From contig LBTZ01000014.1 of assembly GCA_000992325.1 (NCBI GenBank), positions 1-32,606 of the forward strand: a DNA stretch of 32,606 nt, written 5' to 3'. Both the position numbers and the translations under genes were made by a program. The DNA is from Parcubacteria group bacterium GW2011_GWD2_38_11 (GTDB lineage: Bacteria; Patescibacteriota; Minisyncoccia; Moranbacterales; GWC2-37-73). The stretch's first letter is position 1. Every line of letters begins with the position of its first letter. This document shows positions 8,462 to 14,758 of this stretch, one piece after another. A model generated the notes under the pieces. That model did no database searches. It was not told where the DNA came from and saw nothing but the letters and a program-made list of their open reading frames with translations.

Positions 8462-9460
8462 ATGAATAAGGATGAAATGTCCGCCAGAGGCGGATCCGCC
8501 TTTGGCGGAAAAAAGATTCAATATCTTGATATGTTGAAGCAATCATTTTCAATCACATGGGAAAATAAGTTCCTATGGCTTTTGGGTTTTTTGATTTTTT
8601 TGGGTTCTGTTGGCACTAACTTAAACGTAAACAATAACAGCGCAATTGAACAAGGGAAAAAAATACAAGACATTGCTGCTTTGATGCAAAATAATCCTAA
8701 ATTGACAATAGCACTAGGTTTGGTTTTGATTGTGGTGATGCTGGCTTTATTTTTGCTACGCATTTTGGCAGTTGCAGGAACTATCAAGGCAATAAATGAC
8801 ATTAATCTGTATCGACAACTTTCGGTTATTGCAATTTTAAAAGAAGCAAAAAAATATCTTGGAAGATTGATTCTATTGGAAGTTATTGTTTTTGTGGCGC
8901 TTATTTTGGTTATGGTTGTGCTGGCAATTCCTGTCTTGTATTTATTTGCACTTAAAGCAAAATTATTGGCTGTGTTTATTTCGATTATTGCGATTGCAAT
9001 AATTGTTCCGTTAGCAATTTTGGCATACTATTTGCACAGATATGCTGCTATGTATATTATCTTGGGAGATGAAAAAATAAAAATGTCATTGGAGTCAGCA
9101 TATATTCTTTTTGCAAAAAATGTCAAAGAGAGTTTGATAATGGCACTAGTCGTTGTCGCCACAGGTTTGTTGATGATTATGGCTATTGTTATTTCGGCTA
9201 TTCTTTTGGCGATTGTTTTTGTACCACTGGGATTTGTCTTGTATTTGATCCTTGCTAAAACAGGAATAATGATTACTGCCGTGATTGCAATCCTGATTTG
9301 TGCAACAGCTTCGGTAATAGTTTTTTCTTGGTACGAAGCATTCTTGCAGACATTTTGGCTACTTTTTTTCAAACAAATTGCTTCAGAGAAAAATAATGAA
9401 AAAATGATTTTAGAAAAATTGGAGGTCGAAGGAAAAATCCCTAGCCCAGAGGTTGTTTAA
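8462..9460 (+). CDS. Polytopic membrane protein, unknown function
   Basis: 332 residues with about six hydrophobic segments, roughly 37-55, 78-103, 140-165, 168-190, 223-255 and 260-290, and a short charged tail. The layout resembles the loosely defined membrane proteins annotated as DUF7544-like or glycerophosphodiesterase membrane domain; I cannot assign it firmly. The N-terminus is odd: residues 7-16 (SARGGSAFGG) are encoded by a 30-bp palindromic repeat at 8480-8509, so the native start may be the downstream ATG at 8531-8533 (MLKQSFSITW), after which the sequence looks family-like. No SD at either. It sits between the ftsH terminator and the GIY-YIG gene, 11 bp before the latter, so the two may share a transcript. 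Confidence 0.75.
   Translation: MNKDEMSARGGSAFGGKKIQYLDMLKQSFSITWENKFLWLLGFLIFLGSVGTNLNVNNNSAIEQGKKIQDIAALMQNNPKLTIALGLVLIVVMLALFLLRILAVAGTIKAINDINLYRQLSVIAILKEAKKYLGRLILLEVIVFVALILVMVVLAIPVLYLFALKAKLLAVFISIIAIAIIVPLAILAYYLHRYAAMYIILGDEKIKMSLESAYILFAKNVKESLIMALVVVATGLLMIMAIVISAILLAIVFVPLGFVLYLILAKTGIMITAVIAILICATASVIVFSWYEAFLQTFWLLFFKQIASEKNNEKMILEKLEVEGKIPSPEVV
8480..8509. repeat. 30-bp palindromic repeat inside a coding region
   Basis: TCCGCCAGAGGCGGA joined to TCCGCCTTTGGCGGA: two 15-bp halves, each itself an inverted repeat (CCGCC..GGCGG), together a near-perfect palindrome around GGATCC. GC content is far above the surroundings. It lies in frame in the first codons of the membrane-protein gene. 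Confidence 0.85.
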
Positions 9461-9471
9461 AATAAGAAAAT

Positions 9472-9747
9472 ATGCAGCATGTTTACTTTTTGAAAAGTAA
9501 GAAAAATAAAAAGATTTATACGGGAAGTACAGAAAAATCACCTGCTATCCGTTTGAAAGAGTATAATGAAGGATCTAATAAATGGACAAGAGAAAATGGC
9601 CCATTTGATTTGGTATATTATGAGAAATACACCTGTGAGGAAGACGCACAGGCGAGAGAAGCTTTCTATAAAACTGGATTTGGTAGAATTATTAGAAATG
9701 CGATATTGGAAACAATTGAAAAAATAAATAAGAGTAGGGACTTATAG
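9472..9747 (+). CDS. GIY-YIG domain protein (UPF0213-like)
   Basis: 91 residues, essentially one GIY-YIG nuclease-like domain: HVYFLKSKKNKKIYTGST contains the paired motifs in the relaxed form common to stand-alone UPF0213 proteins (VYFL for GIY, IYTGS for YIG), followed by RLKEYNEGSNKWTR with the conserved Arg, and a Glu-containing helix AQAREAFYKTGFGR. Small GIY-YIG proteins are abundant in CPR genomes, and their cellular role is not established. The last three codons overlap the first ten bases of tRNA-Val(GAC) (9738-9747), and the stop TAG is formed by tRNA positions 8-10. Confidence 0.85.
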   Translation: MQHVYFLKSKKNKKIYTGSTEKSPAIRLKEYNEGSNKWTRENGPFDLVYYEKYTCEEDAQAREAFYKTGFGRIIRNAILETIEKINKSRDL

Positions 9748-9811
9748 CTCAGTTGGTTAGAGCGCTACATTGACATTGTAGAGGTCTGCAGTTCGAGTCT
9801 GCATAAGTCCA
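9738..9811 (+). tRNA. tRNA-Val (anticodon GAC)
   Basis: Cloverleaf: acceptor GGACTTA/TAAGTCC, D-arm GCTC...GAGC, anticodon stem CTACA/TGTAG with loop TTGACAT, T-arm TGCAG-TTCGAGT-CTGCA, discriminator A. CCA is not encoded. Confidence 0.95.
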
Positions 9812-9814
9812 CAT

Positions 9815-9910
9815 TGCTCAGTTTCAGCCATAGGCTGACCAGCCTATGGCTGGGGTTAGAGTATCACATTGACATTGTGGGGGTCGGTGGTTCGAGTCCA
9901 CTAGCGACCA
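9815..9910 (+). pseudogene. Broken tRNA-Val(GAC) copy with palindrome in the D-loop
   Basis: The 3' two-thirds is a good tRNA: anticodon stem TCACA/TGTGG-like with loop TTGACAT, T-arm GGTGG-TTCGAGT-CCACT, acceptor 3' strand AGCGACC and A73. The 5' acceptor strand (expected GGTCGCT) is missing; upstream sequence does not pair. The D-arm halves GCTCAGTT and GGTTAGAG are separated by a 28-base palindrome. Probably a non-functional duplicate, although processing from an unusual precursor cannot be excluded. Confidence 0.7.
9825..9852. repeat. Palindromic insertion in tRNA D-loop
   Basis: CAGCCATAGGCT / AGCCTATGGCTG perfect 12-bp arms with a GACC loop. Not part of any normal tRNA; similar in style to the in-gene palindrome at 8480-8509 but different in sequence. 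Confidence 0.8.
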
Positions 9911-9918
9911 CTGAAAGT

Positions 9919-9960
9919 AATAGAAAAAGAACATCTTCTGATAGATGTTCTTTTTCTATT
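9919..9960. terminator. Bidirectional terminator
   Basis: Perfect 17-bp stem (AATAGAAAAAGAACATC and its complement) with an 8-base loop. It lies between the plus-strand tRNA-Val region and the convergent secreted-protein gene, and has A/T runs on both sides. Confidence 0.88.
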
Positions 9961-9989
9961 ATGACGCAATTCAATAAAAAATTTTGTTT

Positions 9990-11318
9990 TTAGTTGGCCA
10001 GTATGCATTTGGAGGCTGAACACTTAATTACGTTTCCTTTGCAGAGCGAGATTCCATTGCAGGCATCTTGACATTGTTTATCAGTGCTACACGTAATTGA
10101 AGGAACTGTAACATTTATAGATGGAGCCTTTATACTTCCATTCGACACAGAACCCTTTGGACAAGTTATTCTCTTTCCAGTAATATCAGTGGTTACTCCT
10201 TGTAGATCGACTGTAAAATTACCGCTGGCGCAAGTGTTACCAATTTGTAAGTCGCCACTAAATGCTCCTGCTCCAGTATTAACAGTAACACCTCCCGCAC
10301 TAATTCCAAGGCCACCGTTTAGACTGTAGGCCAAACTGAAAGGAAATTGATCGTTTTTGTTTCTGATGGCATCTTTTCCTGCAGTATCGGCCGACATATA
10401 ATTAAATGTTCGAGCTCCTATGTTTATTAATGCCCCTCCAGCAAGTTGTGCATAGGCGCCAGGAAGGTCCTTTGCTTCTTTTGCTTCAGTATTCATAATA
10501 ACTTGGGTTCCTAGTTGATCCACTTGAGATAAAGTGTTAAAAAGAATTGATGCGGGTCTAGTAATTTTTCCTCCAGATTTTTTTGGCAAAAATCCATTAA
10601 ACTGTTCATTCTTAGCTATTTCTTGAGCTTTGGCAAATTCTAAATTGTATCGCGCGGTTGAAGTAAGGCTATAGCAAGACACATTGTTGGCGCATTGCAT
10701 ATAGGTCATTATACCTTTCATATTTCCTCCGGCGAACATTTGTGTCGGATCAGTTACGAGATCTTGCAAGTTTGTCGTGAAAGGTTGACCAGCAATCGCC
10801 ATACGAGCTTGAGCTACAAGGTAGGCATCGTAGTTAGGTCCGATTCCCTCATAATTAAGTCGAGATAATCTTCCACGACTTGTGGTATTAAAAAAAGAGT
10901 TCATTTGTGCTATAGCTCGTTGTTGAGGCGAAACATAAAGATAATCATTCCAATCTGGTATAGCCCCCGCATCACCATCCCCAATAATGGCCTGAGTTAC
11001 TGTTTGAACAGCAAGCAATGTTAATATCTTGTAAGCAGTGAAGACCAAATTTAAAGTACTGGCACTGATATCTTTTGTTATAGTATAACCAAAAGCAGTA
11101 ATATCAACACCAGTACCAACGGTTGTTGCAGCAGCTGTTGTCCCAGTGGTACCCGTAATTGCTCCTTGAATAGGCAAGGCTGCACCAGTGGTAGCTGTGG
11201 TTGGAGGATCAAACGCAACCCATGCTTCAGTTCTTTGTGTTTGCAAAATAAATATTAAAACCACGCAAACAATAAGAAGGAGCGAAAAAAACTTGTTTTT
11301 GTTATTTTTTTTACTCAT
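9990..11318 (-). CDS. Exported protein of unknown function, Cys-rich C-terminus
   Basis: 442 residues. A Lys/Asn-rich start and hydrophobic helix (about 11-27) ending near TEAW look like a signal peptide. Next comes a Thr/Gly/Ala-rich low-complexity linker (about 38-70), a second hydrophobic stretch around 85-110 (LNLVFTAYKILTLLAVQTVTQAIIG), a mostly polar middle region, and a C-terminal segment with at least eight cysteines (ITCSTDKQCQDACNG...LCKGNVIKCSASKC) suggesting disulphides outside the cell. I do not recognise the family. It starts 10 bp after the Ca-binding-repeat gene and is surely in the same operon, so the two proteins probably act together at the surface, perhaps in an envelope or pilus-like structure. 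Confidence 0.75.
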   Translation of the reverse strand: MSKKNNKNKFFSLLLIVCVVLIFILQTQRTEAWVAFDPPTTATTGAALPIQGAITGTTGTTAAATTVGTGVDITAFGYTITKDISASTLNLVFTAYKILTLLAVQTVTQAIIGDGDAGAIPDWNDYLYVSPQQRAIAQMNSFFNTTSRGRLSRLNYEGIGPNYDAYLVAQARMAIAGQPFTTNLQDLVTDPTQMFAGGNMKGIMTYMQCANNVSCYSLTSTARYNLEFAKAQEIAKNEQFNGFLPKKSGGKITRPASILFNTLSQVDQLGTQVIMNTEAKEAKDLPGAYAQLAGGALINIGARTFNYMSADTAGKDAIRNKNDQFPFSLAYSLNGGLGISAGGVTVNTGAGAFSGDLQIGNTCASGNFTVDLQGVTTDITGKRITCPKGSVSNGSIKAPSINVTVPSITCSTDKQCQDACNGISLCKGNVIKCSASKCILAN

Positions 11319-11328
11319 ATAAATATGC

Positions 11329-12309
11329 TTACTCCTCTAGTTTTGAAGAATAATTTTGCAAATCAGTGGTTAAAAAATCGGAATAAAGATTTGTATAAGC
11401 ACTTATTTTTGTGCATATAGCCATACGTTCAATCGGATCGCTATCGTTTATATAGGAAAAGCCTTGAAAGGTTAGTGATAGGCCCTTTGTAATTCGTAAA
11501 AATTTAATATGCAATTCAAACATAGTCTCAGGAACTTCAACATCATTTGTCTGGTTTGTAAAAAGTTCTAGCCTATTTCCTAAGTCAACAAAATATTCCA
11601 AGTTGGTGTTCGGGTTAGAAATTGATATTAATTGGTTTTTAAAATTTTCATTAAAAGCTTCAAGATCAGTTGAGGTTAAAATAACTCCTGGCGCATTGCT
11701 TAGTAGGATATATTGCAATTTTGTGAAATACTTTTCCGCATCCGTAAACTTCTTTGTTGCTCTTTCTTCCTTGCTTAGGTTCGCATAGGGTTGCTTTAAG
11801 ATTTTGATCTGTGACGAATCGATTTCCGGCAGTGAATCAATGGTAACGGCTTGCCCTAATTTGTCAGACATAGTTCTAGTAACAAAATCATTGAGGTCTG
11901 AATTTGAAATTGGCTGACCATTCTTTGATGCGACAAATGATTGTAATTCATTTGCGAAGTTGCTAGTTAACGACTCGCTGGCGCTAGTACTACTTTGTGA
12001 ATCTGTCTCTGCTATTGAATTTGTAACTCTATCCCCTGGCGCAGGCTTCATAGGATCGTATCCACTCTTCACCTCAACTCCATCGGAATATCCGTCATTG
12101 TCGCTGTCTCCATTGCTTGCATTAGTTCCATATAGTTGTTCTTCTGCGTTAGTTAGTCCGTCGCAATCAGGATCAATAGCTTTATCACAGCTCGCCTGTC
12201 CGGCAGTTGAATCTTCAGCTTTAACATATGTTAAATAATTAAAGCCGGCAAAAAAAATACAAGCCGAAATAAGGAGAATTTTTTTGATGTGTTTTATTTT
12301 GATATACAT
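11329..12309 (-). CDS. Exported protein with thrombospondin-type-3-like Ca-binding repeats
   Basis: 326 residues: signal peptide (about 8-31, KKILLISACIFFAGFNYLTYVKA), then DPDCDGLTNAEEQLYGTN and NGDSDNDGYSDGVEVKSGYDP, two acidic D-x-D-x-D-G-type calcium loops of the TSP3/EF-hand-like kind common in bacterial surface proteins, then a Ser/Thr-rich linker and a ~200-residue helical domain I do not recognise. First gene of the pair with 9990-11318. A consensus TATAAT lies only a few bases before the ATG, so translation may begin on a nearly leaderless mRNA. Confidence 0.8.
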   Translation of the reverse strand: MYIKIKHIKKILLISACIFFAGFNYLTYVKAEDSTAGQASCDKAIDPDCDGLTNAEEQLYGTNASNGDSDNDGYSDGVEVKSGYDPMKPAPGDRVTNSIAETDSQSSTSASESLTSNFANELQSFVASKNGQPISNSDLNDFVTRTMSDKLGQAVTIDSLPEIDSSQIKILKQPYANLSKEERATKKFTDAEKYFTKLQYILLSNAPGVILTSTDLEAFNENFKNQLISISNPNTNLEYFVDLGNRLELFTNQTNDVEVPETMFELHIKFLRITKGLSLTFQGFSYINDSDPIERMAICTKISAYTNLYSDFLTTDLQNYSSKLEE

Positions 12310-12317
12310 ATAGGATA

Positions 12318-12347
12318 ATTATACTACATTTTTATTTTTTTGGACAA
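12318..12347 (-). promoter_or_regulatory. Promoter for the exported-protein pair
   Basis: Minus strand: TTGTCC (12342-12347), 18-base spacer, TATAAT (12318-12323). Predicted start near 12311, within a few bases of the ATG at 12309. Confidence 0.6.
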
Positions 12348-12416
12348 TGCAATCTCATATAGCATATAGCATAAAACATATAACATAAATAAAAATCCAT
12401 CAAAAAGGACAGTGTT

Positions 12417-12562
12417 ATACTAAATTAAATGAATCTGCCGTATGTCATTCCCGTGAAAACGGGAATCCAGGGCCAGGCCTCGCTCTGGATCCCCAGTCCC
12501 TCCATAGGCGGGCACGGCAAGCTGAGGATGACAATGTACCAGTAAATAAGTTAATTTAGTAT
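12417..12562. repeat. REP/MITE-like element B copy 1 within a 12-bp outer inverted repeat
   Basis: Core 12443-12533 begins GTCATTCCCGTGAAAACGGG and ends GCTGAGGATGACA. It nearly equals the reverse complement of 14557-14649. Left hairpin ATTCCCGT/ACGGGAAT. An outer perfect inverted repeat ATACTAAATTAA (12417-12428) / TTAATTTAGTAT (12551-12562) encloses it. Nothing coding is seen in 12348-12629; the 62-aa track ORF is a product of the repeat. A short AT tract of ATATAGCATA-like units lies at about 12357-12390. Confidence 0.75.
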
Positions 12563-12629
12563 CAGTATGATGAGTATATATATCAATATAAATAAATATA
12601 TTATACACACCGATTGGATAATGCTGGTT

Positions 12630-14393
12630 CTATTTTTCCGTCAGGTGTTCTTGTTTATGTTGACTGGCTAGAAGTGCAAACAAGATCCATAGAATTATTT
12701 GTCCTTGTTGTATATCCCAAAAATAATGATCAAAAAACATAATAAAAACAAATGCAAGAAGAATTCCTTTTAAGTAAATCAAAATTGTATTGCTTTTTAA
12801 ATTGTTCCACGTGGAACAATCCGTATCGCCTTCTGGTTTAAATTGTTTCATATGAAACAATTTAAACAAAAAATAGATAAAGCCAAATAATAAAAAAAAT
12901 CCAAATTCGTTTAGTATAAGCAGAAAAACGTTGTGAACTGGTTGGTATAGCCATGCCTCCAGTCCGTAATTGTTTACCATGCTTGGAATAAATTGCCCTG
13001 CGCCAATTCCAGAGAATGGTTTTTTCGTAAATGCTTCAATGGATATATTGACGTAGAACATTCTCTCTCGCAGGCTCTTTAGAAGTAGTGAGTCGACATC
13101 TGGCTTTGCAATTAAAAATGATAATATAAATATTCCACAGAGAAGTATAATTTTTCTTTTAAATTGTTCCACGTGGAACAATTTAAACATGTTTTGAACT
13201 CTCTTGTAAATTGTTCCACGTGGAACAATTTGGTTTTTTGAAGCTGTGTAGATATAGAATAATCCTATAAATAAGCCAAAAATTGCAGATTTTGAAAAGG
13301 TCAATAGAAGTGCAAGGCATTGAATAAGGATGATAAATTGAAATAATGTTCCACGTGGAACATTATTGATTATTTTCTTTAACAAATTGTTCCACGTGGA
13401 ACAATTTGCTTTTGTGTGTAAATCAGCTTTTTGTGTAATATAAAATTGTTCCACGTGGAACAATATTAACATAATTGAAAAAACCAAAAATCCTCCTAGT
13501 ATGTTTGGATGAGGAAACAGCCCGTATGCGCGAATATAAACATCCCCATCTAAAATAATCTTGGCGACCCCAGGCATTATTGGTGATATTGTGCTTTCTT
13601 TAAGCCAAAAAAGACCAGCAGAAGATTGTTTAATAAATTGAATGACCCCAATAATGGACTGAAATACCCCTGTCCAAATTATTATTAAGGAAAGATTTTG
13701 TAAAATGTTCCACGTGGAACATTTATTTTTGCTGATAGTGTTATTTTTCTTTGTTTCTTTGTGATGTTCCACGTGGAACATTCTTGTCAGTGTTTTTGGA
13801 ATTTGTTTGAAATAATCTTTGAATGTTCCACGTGGAACAATTTGTATTATGTAAAAATACATCAAGATAAATTCAAATAACTTGATTGATCTGTATGTGG
13901 CAATCAGCTTGTTGGTTGTCCACAGTATTGATAAAAAAGAAAAAAAGGCTATAAATAAAGGAAATATTGTTAAATAATTGTTAATAAATAGTGTATAAGA
14001 TTTTTTAATCAACAATAATGTTCCATATGTAACATTATATGTGGTGTTTTTTAAATTGTTCCACGTGGAACAATTTAAACTTGGATTGGGTTTATTTTGT
14101 AATTGTTCCACGTGGAACAATTTAAGTTTTGCTTTTATTTTAACAAAATATATTCTTAAATTTGACAAGATATACTTAATATTGTATAATATATAAAATA
14201 AAAATGTTAAAATTAAGAAGATATCAGATAGGTAGATGTATACCCCCGTATATTCATTAAAGGAATTATTAATTGGTAGATAATATAAAATTTTCCTTAT
14301 TGATAATGCGCTGGTTAATAGGAACATATAAAAAAACCAGACATCGGGTCTTGCCTTGAATGAATCCCAGCTTTGCTTGATTATATCTGACAT
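12630..14393 (-). CDS. O-antigen ligase/polymerase-like membrane protein carrying parS palindromes
   Basis: Polytopic membrane protein (about 587 residues from MSDIIKQSW) of the Wzy/WaaL-like family (Wzy_C). The diagnostic part is the C-terminal half: SIEAFTKKPFSGIGAGQF, a large loop, then YQPVHNVFLLILNEFG, matching the G-x-G / HN...E-x-G pattern of O-antigen ligases and polymerases. It would join or polymerise lipid-linked glycans outside the membrane. About 11 hydrophobic segments alternate with loops that contain, in frame, FHVEQ, CSTWN and VPRGT - the three reading frames of TGTTCCACGTGGAACA. The track starts at ATG 14411; I prefer ATG 14393, six bases after TATAAT, which implies a leaderless start. 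No glycan-assembly genes are adjacent. Confidence 0.82.
   Translation of the reverse strand: MSDIIKQSWDSFKARPDVWFFYMFLLTSALSIRKILYYLPINNSFNEYTGVYIYLSDIFLILTFLFYILYNIKYILSNLRIYFVKIKAKLKLFHVEQLQNKPNPSLNCSTWNNLKNTTYNVTYGTLLLIKKSYTLFINNYLTIFPLFIAFFSFLSILWTTNKLIATYRSIKLFEFILMYFYIIQIVPRGTFKDYFKQIPKTLTRMFHVEHHKETKKNNTISKNKCSTWNILQNLSLIIIWTGVFQSIIGVIQFIKQSSAGLFWLKESTISPIMPGVAKIILDGDVYIRAYGLFPHPNILGGFLVFSIMLILFHVEQFYITQKADLHTKANCSTWNNLLKKIINNVPRGTLFQFIILIQCLALLLTFSKSAIFGLFIGLFYIYTASKNQIVPRGTIYKRVQNMFKLFHVEQFKRKIILLCGIFILSFLIAKPDVDSLLLKSLRERMFYVNISIEAFTKKPFSGIGAGQFIPSMVNNYGLEAWLYQPVHNVFLLILNEFGFFLLFGFIYFLFKLFHMKQFKPEGDTDCSTWNNLKSNTILIYLKGILLAFVFIMFFDHYFWDIQQGQIILWILFALLASQHKQEHLTEK
12803..14119. promoter_or_regulatory. 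parS: parS-like ParB-binding site array (13 sites)
   Basis: Eleven exact copies of TGTTCCACGTGGAACA at 12803-12818, 13165-13180, 13212-13227, 13347-13362, 13388-13403, 13447-13462, 13706-13721, 13765-13780, 13824-13839, 14057-14072 and 14104-14119, plus two variants with a CATATG centre at 12844-12859 (TGTTTCATATGAAACA) and 14019-14034 (TGTTCCATATGTAACA). The 16-mer fits the ParB consensus TGTTNCACGTGNAACA. Flanks extend many copies into 20-32-bp palindromes with A/T arms. Every copy lies inside the ligase-like gene without breaking its frame; I saw none elsewhere in the window. parB is not in the window. Confidence 0.85.
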
Positions 14394-14399
14394 ATTTTC

Positions 14400-14405
14400 A
14401 TTATA
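14400..14405 (-). promoter_or_regulatory. -10 element for the ligase-like gene
   Basis: TATAAT on the minus strand followed by GAAAAT and ATG, so transcription would begin at or next to the ATG at 14393. The -35 is weak (TGTTCA or GTTCAA at 17-18 bases). Confidence 0.5.
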
Positions 14406-14429
14406 GCGCATTTTTTGGCAATTTGAACA

Positions 14430-14457
14430 TTGACCAGTGCGCTGTAGTTGCTATGAT
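14430..14457 (+). promoter_or_regulatory. Promoter for tRNA-Ala
   Basis: TTGACC (14430-14435), 16-base spacer, TATGAT (14452-14457), 17 bases before the tRNA. Confidence 0.65.
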
Positions 14458-14474
14458 AGAAGGAGTTCAAATGA

Positions 14475-14545
14475 GGGCCCATAGTAAAATGGTATTACAC
14501 GACCATGGCATGGTTGAAGTTGGAGTTCGATTCTCCATGGGTCCA
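14475..14545 (+). tRNA. tRNA-Ala (anticodon GGC)
   Basis: 71 bases: acceptor GGGCCCA/TGGGTCC with the G3-U70 pair that marks alanine tRNAs, compact D-arm GTAA/TTAC with a 7-base loop, anticodon stem CGACC/GGTTG with loop ATGGCAT, T-arm TGGAG-TTCGATT-CTCCA, discriminator A. CCA not encoded. The short D-loop lacks the usual extra bases. Confidence 0.85.
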
Positions 14546-14556
14546 CAGGTGGTATT

Positions 14557-14649
14557 TTGTCATCCTCAGCTTGCCGTGCCCGCCTATGGAGGGACTGGGG
14601 ATCCAGAGCACAGCACAAACCTGGATTCCCGTTTTCACGGGAATGACAA
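14557..14649. repeat. REP/MITE-like element B copy 2 (inverted relative to copy 1)
   Basis: TTGTCATCCTCAGC ... ACGGGAATGACAA. Reverse complement of copy 1 at 12443-12533 except for about 15 bases in the middle. The two copies flank the parS-bearing gene and tRNA-Ala. Confidence 0.85.
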
Positions 14650-14672
14650 AGTAATTATTTTTTTAAAAGTCT

Positions 14673-14746
14673 GTCTTCGTAGCTCAGTGGATTAGAGCGC
14701 CGCCGTCCTAAGGCGGGCGTCGTAGGTTCGATTCCTACCGAGGACA
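14673..14746 (+). tRNA. tRNA-Arg (anticodon CCT)
   Basis: Acceptor GTCTTCG/CGAGGAC, anticodon stem CCGCC/GGCGG with loop GTCCTAA, T-arm GTAGG-TTCGATT-CCTAC, A73, no CCA. Ends 12 bp before the CCA-adding enzyme gene. Confidence 0.95.
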
Positions 14747-14758
14747 CAATGTATCTCT

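Noticed and set aside
12420-12608. 62-aa minus-strand ORF
   Set aside because: It is a translation of the REP-like element, and the equivalent product appears in the ORF at 14423-14695.
12803-14119. CRISPR array
   Set aside because: The repeats are 16-bp perfect palindromes with 22-305-bp gaps inside an intact ORF, with no uniform spacers and no cas genes.
12443-14649. Composite transposon bounded by element B copies
   Set aside because: No transposase between them, the cargo is a tRNA plus a ligase-like gene, and no target duplication is evident outside the pair.
14423-14695. 90-aa plus-strand ORF
   Set aside because: Reads through tRNA-Ala and the element B copy; no support as a protein.
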